Shown piece by piece: positions 38,903 to 50,202 of a stretch of 64,000 bases of DNA. Origin of the DNA: CAZECE01 sp964510525. Its GTDB lineage: Bacteria; Pseudomonadota; Gammaproteobacteria; Pseudomonadales; JANQJO01. The stretch lies in contig CAZECE010000087.1 of assembly GCA_964510525.1 (NCBI GenBank), positions 30,267-94,266 on the forward strand, written 5' to 3'. Made by a program: the position numbers and the translations under genes. Every line of letters starts with the position of its first letter. The first letter of the stretch is position 1. The notes under the pieces are model-generated. The model was given only the letters and a program-made list of their open reading frames with translations. It searched no databases and was not told the DNA's origin.

Positions 38903-40687
38903 TCAATAAGCAGCCTGCCAATCCGCCTTAAACGCCGAAATACCTTGATAGCCCTCGTCAGAAAACGGAATTTCAAGCACGCCCGCGACCTTAACTGGCG
39001 CTTGCTGCTTTAAACCCAAACCGACATACTGAGGACTTCGAACATAAACCAACAAACCCAGTGCCTCTCCAGGCTGCAAAATAGCGCTTACCCCAGGCAT
39101 TTCAATAAAGTGATCGCCATATCCCTTTATTGGCAGAACCTGATCATTAAGCAAACGCACACTCTTTTTGTGTGCTCGCCGAATCCCAATACCCACAAAC
39201 AACGTCGGCCCGAGATCGACCTGATTGACATCAGCGCTCAGATTCAAGTTAGCCAACGGAATTCCAGCCAATTTTCGCTCCCGTTCAGCCTGCATCAACG
39301 GCATAAAAGCAGGACCAAAACGCCCACCTTGCTGCTCAAGCTCTTGACCAGCTACCCCCAGTCTATTGCCTGGCAACCAATCTAAAAAACGCCCGAACCA
39401 CGTCAGAGGTTTTACCAACGCTGCCCCAGGCGCTTCTTTCACCCAAGTATCTTTAACCACAAACGCCTGCCCACCAATCGGAACTTCCGGCAGCACCGAA
39501 CCCGAGCCATGACCATGAGTCAGGCATATTTCCGGCAACGAGGCAATACGATCCTCCTGACCTTTTAACTTGGCATCAAACCAAGAAAGCACAACATCCT
39601 GAATACCGTACTTCACACCATTACAATAAAACACCTGCTCAACATGAAAACCGGGCACCCAAGCCGATTGGGCTAACGGCAGCAGATGACCACCCTGCAC
39701 CCCCAACATACGCACATCAACACCTGTCTCATTCAGGCATTGGTAGGTCTTCACCGCTTCATTAATCGGAAAAAGTACATCCCGAAACCCTTGAACCAAC
39801 AAGGTATCAGCTCGCCATTCCGGCATCGATTCACAGTGACTTTTGATGCTGCGATTATCCCAGCGCTCAGCCACTACATCACTAACCCGCCCTTTGGAAG
39901 CTTGCGCATAGGTTTCATACAATGAATCATCAAAAGCTGGGCGCTGAAACCCATTAACAAAAACGTTCAGCCGCTCAAGCCAGTTCAGCCAACCCGTTTT
40001 CGGCACACGGCCCGGCGCCAAACTGGCACGAATATCGTACCAAGTATTAAACGGCACGATGGCATCGATACGCGAGTCTTCAGCCGCCCCCAACAATTGC
40101 AGCGCCCCAGAATAACTTTCCCCGACCATACCCACTAACGGGTTACCCTCTTGGAATTGCAACCGACTCAAGTGTCGCTCAGCCCAATCGAGCACAATAC
40201 TGAGATCCCGCACTTCGTATTCAGGGTCCATCACACGAACCTGGCCACCACTGTCTCCATGTCCTCGCTGGTCATAACTCAAGACCCAATAGCCTTGCCG
40301 CCAAGCTTCGAGCGCAGCACGCCCCGTCACAATCACCTCACCATACAAACTGGCTGGACTGGACATTCGAAACATACCAAAGCTATGACTGTGGACAATC
40401 AAAGGGGCTTTTTGCCAAGGCGCCAATGCCGGTTGATACACAGTGGCTTTTAATTCAACGCCATCAAAAGAAGGAATACTTACATCGTAATACATCGCGG
40501 GCAGCGCCTGGGCGACCTCGTTATGCCGCGAAGTCACCTTAATAAAATCACCGTCTGCAAAGCGGGCTTGTAAAACGGGTGCGTTTTGATGGCGAGGATG
40601 ATGACTGCAAGCAACGATCATACAAGCCATCATGAGCACAACACTCACCCAAAGACGCTTTTCAAACCCCGCTCGCCAATGCACCAT
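38903..40687 (-). CDS. Lipoprotein CocE/NonD-type alpha/beta hydrolase (peptidase S15-like)
   Basis: About 594 residues from the ATG at 40687, which follows a run of G and gives a lipoprotein signal ending in lipobox IVAC; the longer frame (to 40756) adds an unlikely N-terminus. The hydrolase core has the oxyanion segment HSHSFGMFRM, the nucleophile elbow GESYSG, an Asp candidate in QGFRDVLFPINEAV and His in QGGHLLPLAQ. The C-terminal third is a jelly-roll-like domain as in X-Pro dipeptidyl peptidases and acyl esterases. Expected at the cell envelope. Substrate unknown. Confidence 0.78.
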   Translation of the reverse strand: MVHWRAGFEKRLWVSVVLMMACMIVACSHHPRHQNAPVLQARFADGDFIKVTSRHNEVAQALPAMYYDVSIPSFDGVELKATVYQPALAPWQKAPLIVHSHSFGMFRMSSPASLYGEVIVTGRAALEAWRQGYWVLSYDQRGHGDSGGQVRVMDPEYEVRDLSIVLDWAERHLSRLQFQEGNPLVGMVGESYSGALQLLGAAEDSRIDAIVPFNTWYDIRASLAPGRVPKTGWLNWLERLNVFVNGFQRPAFDDSLYETYAQASKGRVSDVVAERWDNRSIKSHCESMPEWRADTLLVQGFRDVLFPINEAVKTYQCLNETGVDVRMLGVQGGHLLPLAQSAWVPGFHVEQVFYCNGVKYGIQDVVLSWFDAKLKGQEDRIASLPEICLTHGHGSGSVLPEVPIGGQAFVVKDTWVKEAPGAALVKPLTWFGRFLDWLPGNRLGVAGQELEQQGGRFGPAFMPLMQAERERKLAGIPLANLNLSADVNQVDLGPTLFVGIGIRRAHKKSVRLLNDQVLPIKGYGDHFIEMPGVSAILQPGEALGLLVYVRSPQYVGLGLKQQAPVKVAGVLEIPFSDEGYQGISAFKADWQAAY

Positions 40688-40917
40688 AGCCCCCCCCCTG
40701 TCAAATAAAGCCCAACGAATAGAAATCAATCTGAGACAAGCACTAAAAACATGCATGACTTTTCAGTCATGTGACAAGTGTGCACCGTTAAGTAAAGTTA
40801 TTTCAAGGAAAGTGACATATTTTTGTAAAAAACCGCCGAAATCGAATAACAAACGATCTCTAGTAAAAGCTGGCTGGGAGAATCAGAATCAACAACCTAA
40901 CTCTCCTCACCGCTTTA

Positions 40918-41379
40918 CTACGACTCTTGGCTTGAAGGCAACCGCCAAACAGCATTTTTGGGCCATGGGAGGATTTCTGCATCACAAAGCAAAGGCAAGG
41001 CGCGATTTTCTGGCTTCATTTCCTTAACCAGGTAACGAATTTGCTGCCAATAGTCCAACTGATCAACGCCAACAGGGCGCGCCACGGAGTAATAAGAACC
41101 AAAGAAAAAGCACTCCCCGATTGATGACATCTGTGACAATCGCTTCGTCTGCTGGCGGTAACCAGACAAAAAAGCCTGAAAGTCGGGGTGAGCAACAATA
41201 ATGTCTCGATCTTGCAGAAAAGAAACCTCATCCGCTATCGCATCAAAAGAGCGCGCCGCCAGAAAAGGAGAACGCCGAAACAGCTTAGCAAATGTTGAGC
41301 CCGTGATCGCGTAACTCCCTGAAAGCACCCAGTTTCTTAGCATTTTAACGGGCAGAGGAACCACTAAATTGTTAGCCAT
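40918..41379 (-). CDS. Hypothetical protein
   Basis: About 153 residues from ATG 41379 with AGGT five bases upstream. I do not recognise it. The first 40 residues include a semi-hydrophobic segment (VVPLPVKMLRNWVLSGSYAI), but no clear signal peptide. The rest is mixed helical with many aromatics. The 230 bases downstream to the hydrolase gene hold no ORF I can support and no clear terminator. Confidence 0.55.
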   Translation of the reverse strand: MANNLVVPLPVKMLRNWVLSGSYAITGSTFAKLFRRSPFLAARSFDAIADEVSFLQDRDIIVAHPDFQAFLSGYRQQTKRLSQMSSIGECFFFGSYYSVARPVGVDQLDYWQQIRYLVKEMKPENRALPLLCDAEILPWPKNAVWRLPSSQES

Positions 41380-41554
41380 ATCCAACCTATATCTCTATAA
41401 ACATGGAAACAGGCTATCGCTTTCAAACCAATTACTGTAGTAGCTTATTATTTAAAAAATGTAATCAAGAGGCTTTTAAATTTGCTTAAACTTGCAATAT
41501 CGTAGTCAATTGTCTAAATTGAATTCAATGAATTCAATTATAGGTAATGATTAC

Positions 41555-41809
41555 ATGGCTATGATGACCGTAAGAAATCTACCCGATGAGGTCAAGAGAG
41601 CTTTAAGAGTTCGAGCAGCCCAGAATGGTCACAGCACAGAAGCTGAGGTACGCATGATTCTAGAAGAGGCGGTAAAGCCAAAGAAACGCGTACTGTTTGG
41701 CGATAAACTCTCAAAGTTGGGACAAAACGCCGGTTTAACGAATGACGATTTTGATGCATTAAAAAAAGCATCAGATCAATCAGCAGCGGAGCCCATGAGA
41801 TTTCAATGA
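41555..41809 (+). CDS. FitA/VapB-like ribbon-helix-helix antitoxin
   Basis: 84 residues from the ATG at 41555, seven bases after GGTAAT; the longer frame starting at a TTG is unlikely. The N-terminus MTVRNLPDEVKRALRVRAA with NGHSTEAEVRMILEEAV is the Arc/MetJ ribbon-helix-helix domain of FitA. The C-terminal tail should wrap the toxin. The stop overlaps the toxin start (ATGA), a standard coupling that keeps antitoxin in excess. The region from 41386 is AT-rich compared with its neighbours. Confidence 0.87.
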   Translation: MAMMTVRNLPDEVKRALRVRAAQNGHSTEAEVRMILEEAVKPKKRVLFGDKLSKLGQNAGLTNDDFDALKKASDQSAAEPMRFQ

Positions 41810-42219
41810 TCCTTCTTGACACCAACATCATCTCCGAAGCGATGAAACCAGAACCTAATGCATTAGTAAAAGAATGGCTTAATAAACAGCACGAAGAGAC
41901 ACTCTTCCTCTCGAGCGTGACTCATGCAGAGCTGCTTTTTGGTATAGAGGTGCTTCCTGATGGAAAGCGCAAAACCAAACTAAAAACGGCACTGAATAAA
42001 CTACTGAGCTTGTTTAAAGACCGCACCCTCTCTTTTGACTGCAACGCAGCAAAAAGTTATTCAAACTTAGCCGTCAAAGCAAGAAGCTCAGGAAAAGGCT
42101 TTCCAACACCGGATGGGTATATTGCAGCTATTGCAGTTGCCAATAAAATGCTCGTTGCAACAAGAGATACAGGTCCTTTTGAAGCCGCCCAGGTTTCGTT
42201 TATCAATCCATGGGAATGA
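41806..42219 (+). CDS. FitB/VapC-like PIN-domain toxin
   Basis: 137-residue PIN ribonuclease. The first acidic residue is in ILLDTNIISEAMKPEP, the second in SVTHAELLFGIE, and the third group in PTPDGYIAAIAVANKMLVATRDTGPFE, an intact site. The length and pattern match FitB from the FitAB pair, where the antitoxin-toxin complex represses its own promoter. Convergent with kefC. Probably a mobile accessory module. Confidence 0.88.
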   Translation: MILLDTNIISEAMKPEPNALVKEWLNKQHEETLFLSSVTHAELLFGIEVLPDGKRKTKLKTALNKLLSLFKDRTLSFDCNAAKSYSNLAVKARSSGKGFPTPDGYIAAIAVANKMLVATRDTGPFEAAQVSFINPWE

Positions 42220-42249
42220 TGAATAAGAGGCTTTAAGGGCACAAAAATT

Positions 42250-44100
42250 TTAGGACGAACGCTGATCCGGCCTATCGGATTCTACCCACGTAGAATCAAC
42301 ATCTTGCTTGCGATCTTGCTCCAACGCATATTCCAGTTGTTGGCGAAAATACTTGGAACGACTGATGTAAGCTTTCTCATCCTGCCACAAATGAAACATT
42401 TCCTGCATAGCCTGTTGATCGTGCTGCTTAAAGATCTGCCCTGCCCGAACCGCCTGATAACGCCGAAACCCTAGCTCAGACAACACATCAACCGACATAT
42501 CAATCGCCGTCGCAAAGGTATCGCGAAACACATACTTAACACCACGCTGCATCAACTCATAAGCATGAGTTCGGTTACGTGCCCGCGCATACACAGCTGC
42601 CTGAGGGAAATGTTTATGCAACATATCCACGACCATTAAACTGGCTTCCACCTCCTCAACAGCGACCACCACCAGTTTTGCATGGCCTGCACCAGCCGAT
42701 TGCAACAAGTCCAAACGACCAATATCACCGTAATAGACTTTAAAACCAAACTTATTTAAAAACTCAATTTGAGCGGCATCATGATCAATCACGGTTGCCG
42801 AAAACCCATTCGCCGACAAAATACGCCCAACGATTTGCCCAAAACGACCAAAGCCCAAAATCAGAACGTTTTCTTTATCATCAATTTTTGGTGTCTCTTC
42901 AGGCGCCTGACGTTTGCGTCGAATCATCAATCGAGGCTGAATCCAAAACTCATTCAGCCACATCAAAATCGGCGTCAAGCACATGCTCAGCGCCACCACC
43001 AATATTAACCGACTGATCATATCCGAGGTTAAAATATGGTACGTCTGAGCGACGCCCAATAACACAAAAGCAAACTCCCCCCCTTGCGCCAAACTCAAGG
43101 CAAACAAACTGTTTTCTCCTGGCGCCAACTTCTGCCAATGGGCGACCGCAACCAAGACCAATAGTTTAATCACAATCAACATCAGCACCGCCAACGTAAA
43201 ATACACCGGCTCAGACAACAATAATTCAAAATCTATAGTGGCACCCACCGCAATAAAAAACAGCCCAAGCAACAACCCTTTAAACGGCTCAATGCTCGCT
43301 TCCAACTCATGACGGTATTCACTATCCGCCAAAATCAAGCCTGCCAAAAACGTGCCCAGAGCAGGCGACAGTCCAATCGACTCCATCGCAAGCGCCGTGC
43401 TAAACACAATCAGCAGTGCCGCCGCAATCGATAATTCCCTCAACCGCGTTTTGGCAATAATACGAAACAACGGCTTTAATAAACGCCGCCCAACAAAGAC
43501 CATCACGCCTGCCAAACCCAAGACCATCACCGCTTGCTGCCAACCCGAAAAATGGGGCGAATCGCCGTCAGTAACACCAACAGAAGATCCCAACAACGGC
43601 AACAAACTCAACATAGGAATCACAGCAATGTCTTGAAACAGCAACACACCAAAAGCATGGGTGCCGCCCTGAGTCTTTAAAAGCGCTCGCTCTTCCAGCG
43701 TTTGCAACACCATCGCCGTCGAGGATAAGGATAAAATCCCGCCAACAGCCAAAGCTGCTCTCCACTCCATGCCCGAAAGCATCAAAACAGCCGTCAACGC
43801 CAAGGTCGTTAAGCCCACCTGAGCACTGCCACCCAAAAACACCGGGCGCCTTAAACTGGCCAACAAACTGGGCTGCAATTCCAGCCCAATCACAAACAAC
43901 ATCAACACCACACCAAACTCTGCGGCATGCAGCACTTCAACAGGATCACCCACCCCATCAAACCCATGCGGGCCAATCACGGCACCTGCAACCAGGTAAC
44001 CCAGCACAGACCCCAACCGCAAACGAGCTGCAACCGGCACCGCGATCACCGCAGCCAGCAAATACACCAAGCTGTACTCAAGCACGTTTGCGGTTGTCAT
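42250..44100 (-). CDS. kefC: KefC-type glutathione-regulated potassium/proton antiporter
   Basis: CPA2 family antiporter that exports K+ in exchange for H+ when electrophiles deplete glutathione. Twelve or so membrane helices (1-380) with the family loops GYLVAGAVIGPHG and ALAQGGEFAFVLL, then a cytosolic RCK/TrkA-N domain with the Rossmann motif VLILGFGRFGQIVGRIL. Length about 616. Start at ATG 44100 overlaps the kefF stop in ATGA, so translation is coupled to its activating subunit. Confidence 0.9.
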   Translation of the reverse strand: MTTANVLEYSLVYLLAAVIAVPVAARLRLGSVLGYLVAGAVIGPHGFDGVGDPVEVLHAAEFGVVLMLFVIGLELQPSLLASLRRPVFLGGSAQVGLTTLALTAVLMLSGMEWRAALAVGGILSLSSTAMVLQTLEERALLKTQGGTHAFGVLLFQDIAVIPMLSLLPLLGSSVGVTDGDSPHFSGWQQAVMVLGLAGVMVFVGRRLLKPLFRIIAKTRLRELSIAAALLIVFSTALAMESIGLSPALGTFLAGLILADSEYRHELEASIEPFKGLLLGLFFIAVGATIDFELLLSEPVYFTLAVLMLIVIKLLVLVAVAHWQKLAPGENSLFALSLAQGGEFAFVLLGVAQTYHILTSDMISRLILVVALSMCLTPILMWLNEFWIQPRLMIRRKRQAPEETPKIDDKENVLILGFGRFGQIVGRILSANGFSATVIDHDAAQIEFLNKFGFKVYYGDIGRLDLLQSAGAGHAKLVVVAVEEVEASLMVVDMLHKHFPQAAVYARARNRTHAYELMQRGVKYVFRDTFATAIDMSVDVLSELGFRRYQAVRAGQIFKQHDQQAMQEMFHLWQDEKAYISRSKYFRQQLEYALEQDRKQDVDSTWVESDRPDQRSS

Positions 44101-44720
44101 GTATCGGCGCTCTCCCCCCAAGACAATAAGTTTTCAACCGTAACACCAGACAGAATCTGAACAGAAGTGGATTGTATCCGCTCCAACATACTACGGTAGT
44201 TTGTCTTTGCGGCCAACAACGCCTCCTGAGAGGCGTAAATCAACGGTGCATGATAAAAAACCGCGGGAGGTAAAAAGCACATACCACACAAACTTGCCGT
44301 CGCCCTGAGTGGTGCTAACAACTCCCAGATACTCATACCATTCAATCCATCCGCCGTATAAGACGACTCCGCGGCCCCAGTGGTCAATATATTCAGCCAA
44401 AGCTTACCCTGTAGCGCCGCACCCTGAGCACCGTAGGCAAACCCATGCGTCAACACCACCTCCATCCACTGCTTAACCAACGCCGGCACGCTGTACCAGT
44501 AAAAAGGGTGCTGAAAAACGATAATGTCATGTTCTGACAACAGCGCCTGCTCAGCCGCCACATCAATCGAAAAATAGGGGTAATGTTGATAAAGATCATG
44601 CACAGTAACAGCGTCACTGGCCGGAATCGTCACCATCAACTCCGCGTTTAATTTGGAGCGCTCCAACGCAGGATGCGCCAAAATTAACAAAATCTTGTTT
44701 TCTTTAACGGGCTCAGACAT
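44097..44720 (-). CDS. kefF: KefF/KefG-like ancillary flavoprotein
   Basis: Flavodoxin-like NAD(P)H oxidoreductase of 207 residues: ILLILAHPALERSKLNAEL, FQHPFYWYSVPALVKQWMEVV and the LTTGAAESSY loop are family signatures. It binds the RCK domain of KefC and is needed for full activity. Starts right after the parE stop (TAAATG), with GGAGG upstream, so the three genes are probably one operon. Confidence 0.88.
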   Translation of the reverse strand: MSEPVKENKILLILAHPALERSKLNAELMVTIPASDAVTVHDLYQHYPYFSIDVAAEQALLSEHDIIVFQHPFYWYSVPALVKQWMEVVLTHGFAYGAQGAALQGKLWLNILTTGAAESSYTADGLNGMSIWELLAPLRATASLCGMCFLPPAVFYHAPLIYASQEALLAAKTNYRSMLERIQSTSVQILSGVTVENLLSWGESADT

Positions 44721-46610
44721 TTAGACCTCCGCCAAATTGCCCTTTTCTTCTAGCCAGTAACGCCGATCCCCAGCTCGTTTTTTTGCCAGCAGCATGTCTA
44801 ACAGCTGATTGGTTTCATGGTGATCCGCCAATACCAGCCGGACCAAGCGCCGAGTATCCGGTGCCATTGTTGTCTCGCGCAATTGGAGAGGATTCATCTC
44901 ACCCAACCCCTTAAATCGCTGCACATTCACTTTGCCTGTTTTTTTCTCAGCCGCTATTCGATCCAAAGTACCCTGTTTCTCATCATCATCCAACGCGTAA
45001 TAAACGCTTTTACCAACATCAATGCGGTACAAAGGAGGCATCGCCACATACACATGCCCAGCCGCCACCAAAGAGGGAAAGTGGCGAATAAACAACGCAC
45101 ACAACAGAGTCGCAATGTGCAAACCATCCGAATCAGCATCCGCTAAAATACAAATTTTGTTGTACCTGAGCTTAGATAAATCAGCCTCTCCCGGATCCAA
45201 GCCAATCGCAACAGAAATATCGTGCACTTCATTTGAACGCAGAATTTCTTGAGAATCGACTTCCCAGGTATTAAGAATTTTGCCGCGCAACGGCATCACC
45301 GCTTGAAAATCTCGATCACGAGCTTGCTTGGCAGACCCTCCAGCGGAATCCCCTTCGACCAAAAATAACTCACTGCGCGCAGGATCTTGCGTGGTGCAAT
45401 CTGCCAGCTTACCCGGCAGCGCAGGGCCTGAAACCACTTTTTTTCGAGTGACTTTTTTACTGGCCTTTAATCGCTGCTGAGCTTTAGCAATACAGAGCTC
45501 CACTAATTGTTGCGCGTCTTCTGTGTGCTGATTTAACCACAGACTGAACGCATCCTTGGTTACGCCAGAAACAAAGGCCGCGCATTGCCGTGAAGACAAG
45601 CGCTCTTTCGTCTGTCCCGAAAACTGCGGATCTTGAATCTTCACCGACAGCACGTACACGCACTGATCCCAGATATCATCAGGCACCAGCTTTAACCCTT
45701 TTGGCAATAAGTTTCGGTACTCACAAAATTCGCGAATCGCCTCCAACAGCCCCGTGCGAAACCCATTCACGTGAGTACCACCTTGCGCGGTGGGAATCAA
45801 ATTCACATAGCTCTCAGCAATGCCTTCCCCACCATCAGCCAACCACGCCACCGCCCAATCGACCGCTTCCGTCTCTGCTGCAAACGCACCTATAAAAGGC
45901 GTTTGAGGGATCCGCTCATAGTCCTTAATGGCTTCAAAAACATAGTCACTCAGCCCATTTTCATAATGCCAAACATCCGCTTCACCACTGCCTTCCTCGG
46001 CAAAGGTAATTTTCAGCCCTGGACACAACACGGCTTTCGCTTTGAGGTTGGCTTTCAAACGGCTAACGGAAAATTTCGTGGTATCAAAATAACGAGCTTC
46101 GGGCAAGAAACGCACCTGTGTGCCCGTGCGTTTCTTGGGACAGCTGTCAACAACATGCAAGTCTGTGGTTTTTTCACCTTGCTCAAAGCTGATGCGGTGC
46201 ACCTGAGCATTACGGTAAATCGTCACTTCCAACAAAACAGACAACGCATTGACAACAGAAATGCCGACACCATGCAAGCCACCCGAAAACTGGTAATTTT
46301 TATTTGAAAACTTGCCGCCCGCATGCAACTTAGTCAAGATGAGCTCAACGCCCGGCATCCCCTCTTCCGGATGCACATCCACCGGCATGCCTCGACCATC
46401 ATCAATGACTTCAAGAGACCCATCTTTGTAGAGCTTGACCAGAATTTCACTGGCATGACCCGCCAAGGCTTCATCCACACTGTTATCGATGACTTCTTGA
46501 GCCAAATGATTGGGGCGTGCGGTATCCGTATACATGCCCGGGCGTTTTCGCACCGGATCCAAACCGCTTAATACTTCAATTGCCTCACTGGTGTAATTCG
46601 ATGCTGACAT
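44721..46610 (-). CDS. parE: DNA topoisomerase IV subunit B ParE
   Basis: ATPase subunit of topoisomerase IV, which decatenates daughter chromosomes. GHKL ATPase motifs: EVIDNSVDEALAGHA and GGLHGVGISVVNAL; the TOPRIM domain has EGDSAGGSAKQARDRDFQA and DADSDGLHIATLL. Length about 629, ParE rather than the longer GyrB. The start at ATG 46610 (MSASNYTSEAIEVL) matches the family; ATG 46640 is an alternative. parC is not adjacent. Belongs to the conserved yqiB-cpdA-parE group. Confidence 0.94.
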   Translation of the reverse strand: MSASNYTSEAIEVLSGLDPVRKRPGMYTDTARPNHLAQEVIDNSVDEALAGHASEILVKLYKDGSLEVIDDGRGMPVDVHPEEGMPGVELILTKLHAGGKFSNKNYQFSGGLHGVGISVVNALSVLLEVTIYRNAQVHRISFEQGEKTTDLHVVDSCPKKRTGTQVRFLPEARYFDTTKFSVSRLKANLKAKAVLCPGLKITFAEEGSGEADVWHYENGLSDYVFEAIKDYERIPQTPFIGAFAAETEAVDWAVAWLADGGEGIAESYVNLIPTAQGGTHVNGFRTGLLEAIREFCEYRNLLPKGLKLVPDDIWDQCVYVLSVKIQDPQFSGQTKERLSSRQCAAFVSGVTKDAFSLWLNQHTEDAQQLVELCIAKAQQRLKASKKVTRKKVVSGPALPGKLADCTTQDPARSELFLVEGDSAGGSAKQARDRDFQAVMPLRGKILNTWEVDSQEILRSNEVHDISVAIGLDPGEADLSKLRYNKICILADADSDGLHIATLLCALFIRHFPSLVAAGHVYVAMPPLYRIDVGKSVYYALDDDEKQGTLDRIAAEKKTGKVNVQRFKGLGEMNPLQLRETTMAPDTRRLVRLVLADHHETNQLLDMLLAKKRAGDRRYWLEEKGNLAEV

Positions 46611-46723
46611 AAGACGAACCGGCTCTCCTTTAGAAACCATTCAACAAAACTAGGAGCCAAACCATACTAGGTTTTAATGCAAACTGCGATGATGATTGAT
46701 CATGAACACGAACAACGGCTGTT

Positions 46724-47551
46724 TTAATACCCTTTAACAGAGTAATCGACTTCAAAATCAATTTGAGTCACGCGGCGAACGCCGCTTTCGATGCAACCGT
46801 CTGGGAACAATGTTAACCAGCGATATCCCGGCGCGCGCTCATCGATCGAAAAATCTCGACTCTTGGGCTTAAATTGCACACAAGTACTGGGGGTAGAGAA
46901 CAACCGAACCCCCTGACGTGACGCCTCAAAGGCTTGATGCACATGCCCCCACACCAGACCGCGCACCTGGGCACAAGCATCCACGCAACGCCACAACGCA
47001 TCGGTATTCTGCAACCCAATACGATCCAGCCAATCACTGTTAATCGCGACCGGATGATGATGCAGAAACACCAACACATGATCAAAAGCCAAAGATTCAG
47101 ACTCCAAAGAATCAAACAATGACGCTGTTAAATACGCTAACTGCTCTTCCGTCAACCGGCCGGCAACTTCATTTGGCTGATGCGAATCCAAACAAATAAT
47201 TCGCCAGCCCTGGCTGTCCCACCTTAGTGGCGCCATACCAGAGGCTGAAAACACTTGAGACATCACATCCGGGTGATCATGATTCCCAGGCAGCCAAAAC
47301 AAGGGTTTTTGAGTACCAAACACGGGCAAACGATTGGCAAGCAATTGTTTAATTCGCCGATAGGATGCCAAACTGGCGTCTTGAGAAACATCACCTGTGA
47401 CAAACAAGGCATCGGCATCCGAGTCATTCTCAAGGATTAAGTCTAAAACCAAACCCAAGCTGTATTCCGTATTCAAGCCCAACAGCTTACCAGCGGCATC
47501 TGCAAACAGATGGCAATCGGATATCTGAAGAATTTTAACCGGTGAATTCAT
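46724..47551 (-). CDS. cpdA: 3',5'-cyclic AMP phosphodiesterase CpdA
   Basis: Metallophosphoesterase that hydrolyses cAMP to AMP. The five metal motifs are in order: QISDCHLF, GDVSQD, LPGNHDHPD, FLHHHPVAI and WGHVHQAFEA. Length 275, as in E. coli Icc. I choose ATG 47551; a TTG two codons earlier is possible. Position between yqiB and parE is conserved. Likely counterpart of the class III adenylate cyclase at 3.7 kb. Confidence 0.92.
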   Translation of the reverse strand: MNSPVKILQISDCHLFADAAGKLLGLNTEYSLGLVLDLILENDSDADALFVTGDVSQDASLASYRRIKQLLANRLPVFGTQKPLFWLPGNHDHPDVMSQVFSASGMAPLRWDSQGWRIICLDSHQPNEVAGRLTEEQLAYLTASLFDSLESESLAFDHVLVFLHHHPVAINSDWLDRIGLQNTDALWRCVDACAQVRGLVWGHVHQAFEASRQGVRLFSTPSTCVQFKPKSRDFSIDERAPGYRWLTLFPDGCIESGVRRVTQIDFEVDYSVKGY

Positions 47552-47578
47552 TGGCAAAAAACGATAACGCTTAAGAGC

Positions 47579-48037
47579 CTAGAGAGCGAAATGAGTGAGC
47601 CACTGATTTAAAAACACATTAGCCTGGTTTTTTTCATCTTTATAATGGCAATTAGGATTACTGAGCGTTTCGGCAGGCTTAAGCGGGCGTTGACCTTGGA
47701 AAGTCACCACCTCAGCCATAGTCGCATCGTGATACAAGCGAATCAACCATTCATACCGAGACACAAAAGGCAACAAAGCGGGTTCCTGACAAAGTTTGAT
47801 CAGCGTTGTATAAGGCGTATTCTCCAAAAGGCGTAAAGACCATTGCGCCGTCTCCCCTGAATGGAGCACAACCGGCACTACGCAATCGGCATCCTCTTCC
47901 TCATGCCGATTAGCAATCACCTTGACGATCAGTCGGTAATTACGCTCACAAACCTGAAGATACGCCTGCAAATCAGGGGCATATGACGAATGCCCCGGCT
48001 TGCGCACCGTGTCTTCAAATTGATCCAACATCTTCAC
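47579..48037 (-). CDS. yqiB: DUF1249 protein YqiB
   Basis: About 152 residues, cytosolic. Family features: YAPDLQAYLQVCERNYRLI near the N-terminus, LIRLYHDATMAEVVTFQ, and a C-terminal NPNCHYKDEKNQANVFLNQW. Function is unknown, though it is conserved next to cpdA in gammaproteobacteria. GTG 48037 has AAGG nine bases upstream; the ATG two codons in is an alternative. Upstream lies a 12-bp tandem repeat. Confidence 0.85.
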   Translation of the reverse strand: MKMLDQFEDTVRKPGHSSYAPDLQAYLQVCERNYRLIVKVIANRHEEEDADCVVPVVLHSGETAQWSLRLLENTPYTTLIKLCQEPALLPFVSRYEWLIRLYHDATMAEVVTFQGQRPLKPAETLSNPNCHYKDEKNQANVFLNQWLTHFAL

Positions 48038-48058
48038 ACTGTTTTGCCTTTTTCTCTG

Positions 48059-48082
48059 CCCAATTCTCTGCCCAATTCTCTG
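48059..48082. repeat. 12-bp tandem repeat upstream of yqiB
   Basis: cccaattctctg occurs at 48059-48070 and 48071-48082, with a degenerate copy just before and another partial after. Confidence 0.8.
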
Positions 48083-48188
48083 TCAAACTCACTGAAAACG
48101 GTCACTTTTAATGCTGAGTATAATCCAACCAATCACATTCTAAAAGTCTATCATCTCCATCTCCTTAAACCACTCAGCGTTCACGCTC

Positions 48189-49994
<1,806 letters not shown>

Positions 49995-50202
49995 TTAATC
50001 CAACTTTTTTATCTAGCCAATCGTGCATTCTAAGGTAAGAGCCACGCTAAAAGCGAGACACATCCCCAACAGTTTTCTATTAGATACAAATTGAGACTCC
50101 AAATTAGGCACGAAGCTTTTAGAAGAACGCCCGACACACAATCGGAACTGGTGTACACTTCAATAAGATTCGCTCGATATAAAGTCCACAGGAGCCTTAA
50201 TT

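Noticed and set aside
41592..41831. Minus-strand ORF across the FitA-like antitoxin
   Set aside because: Shadow of the antitoxin; the RHH reading on the plus strand is clear.
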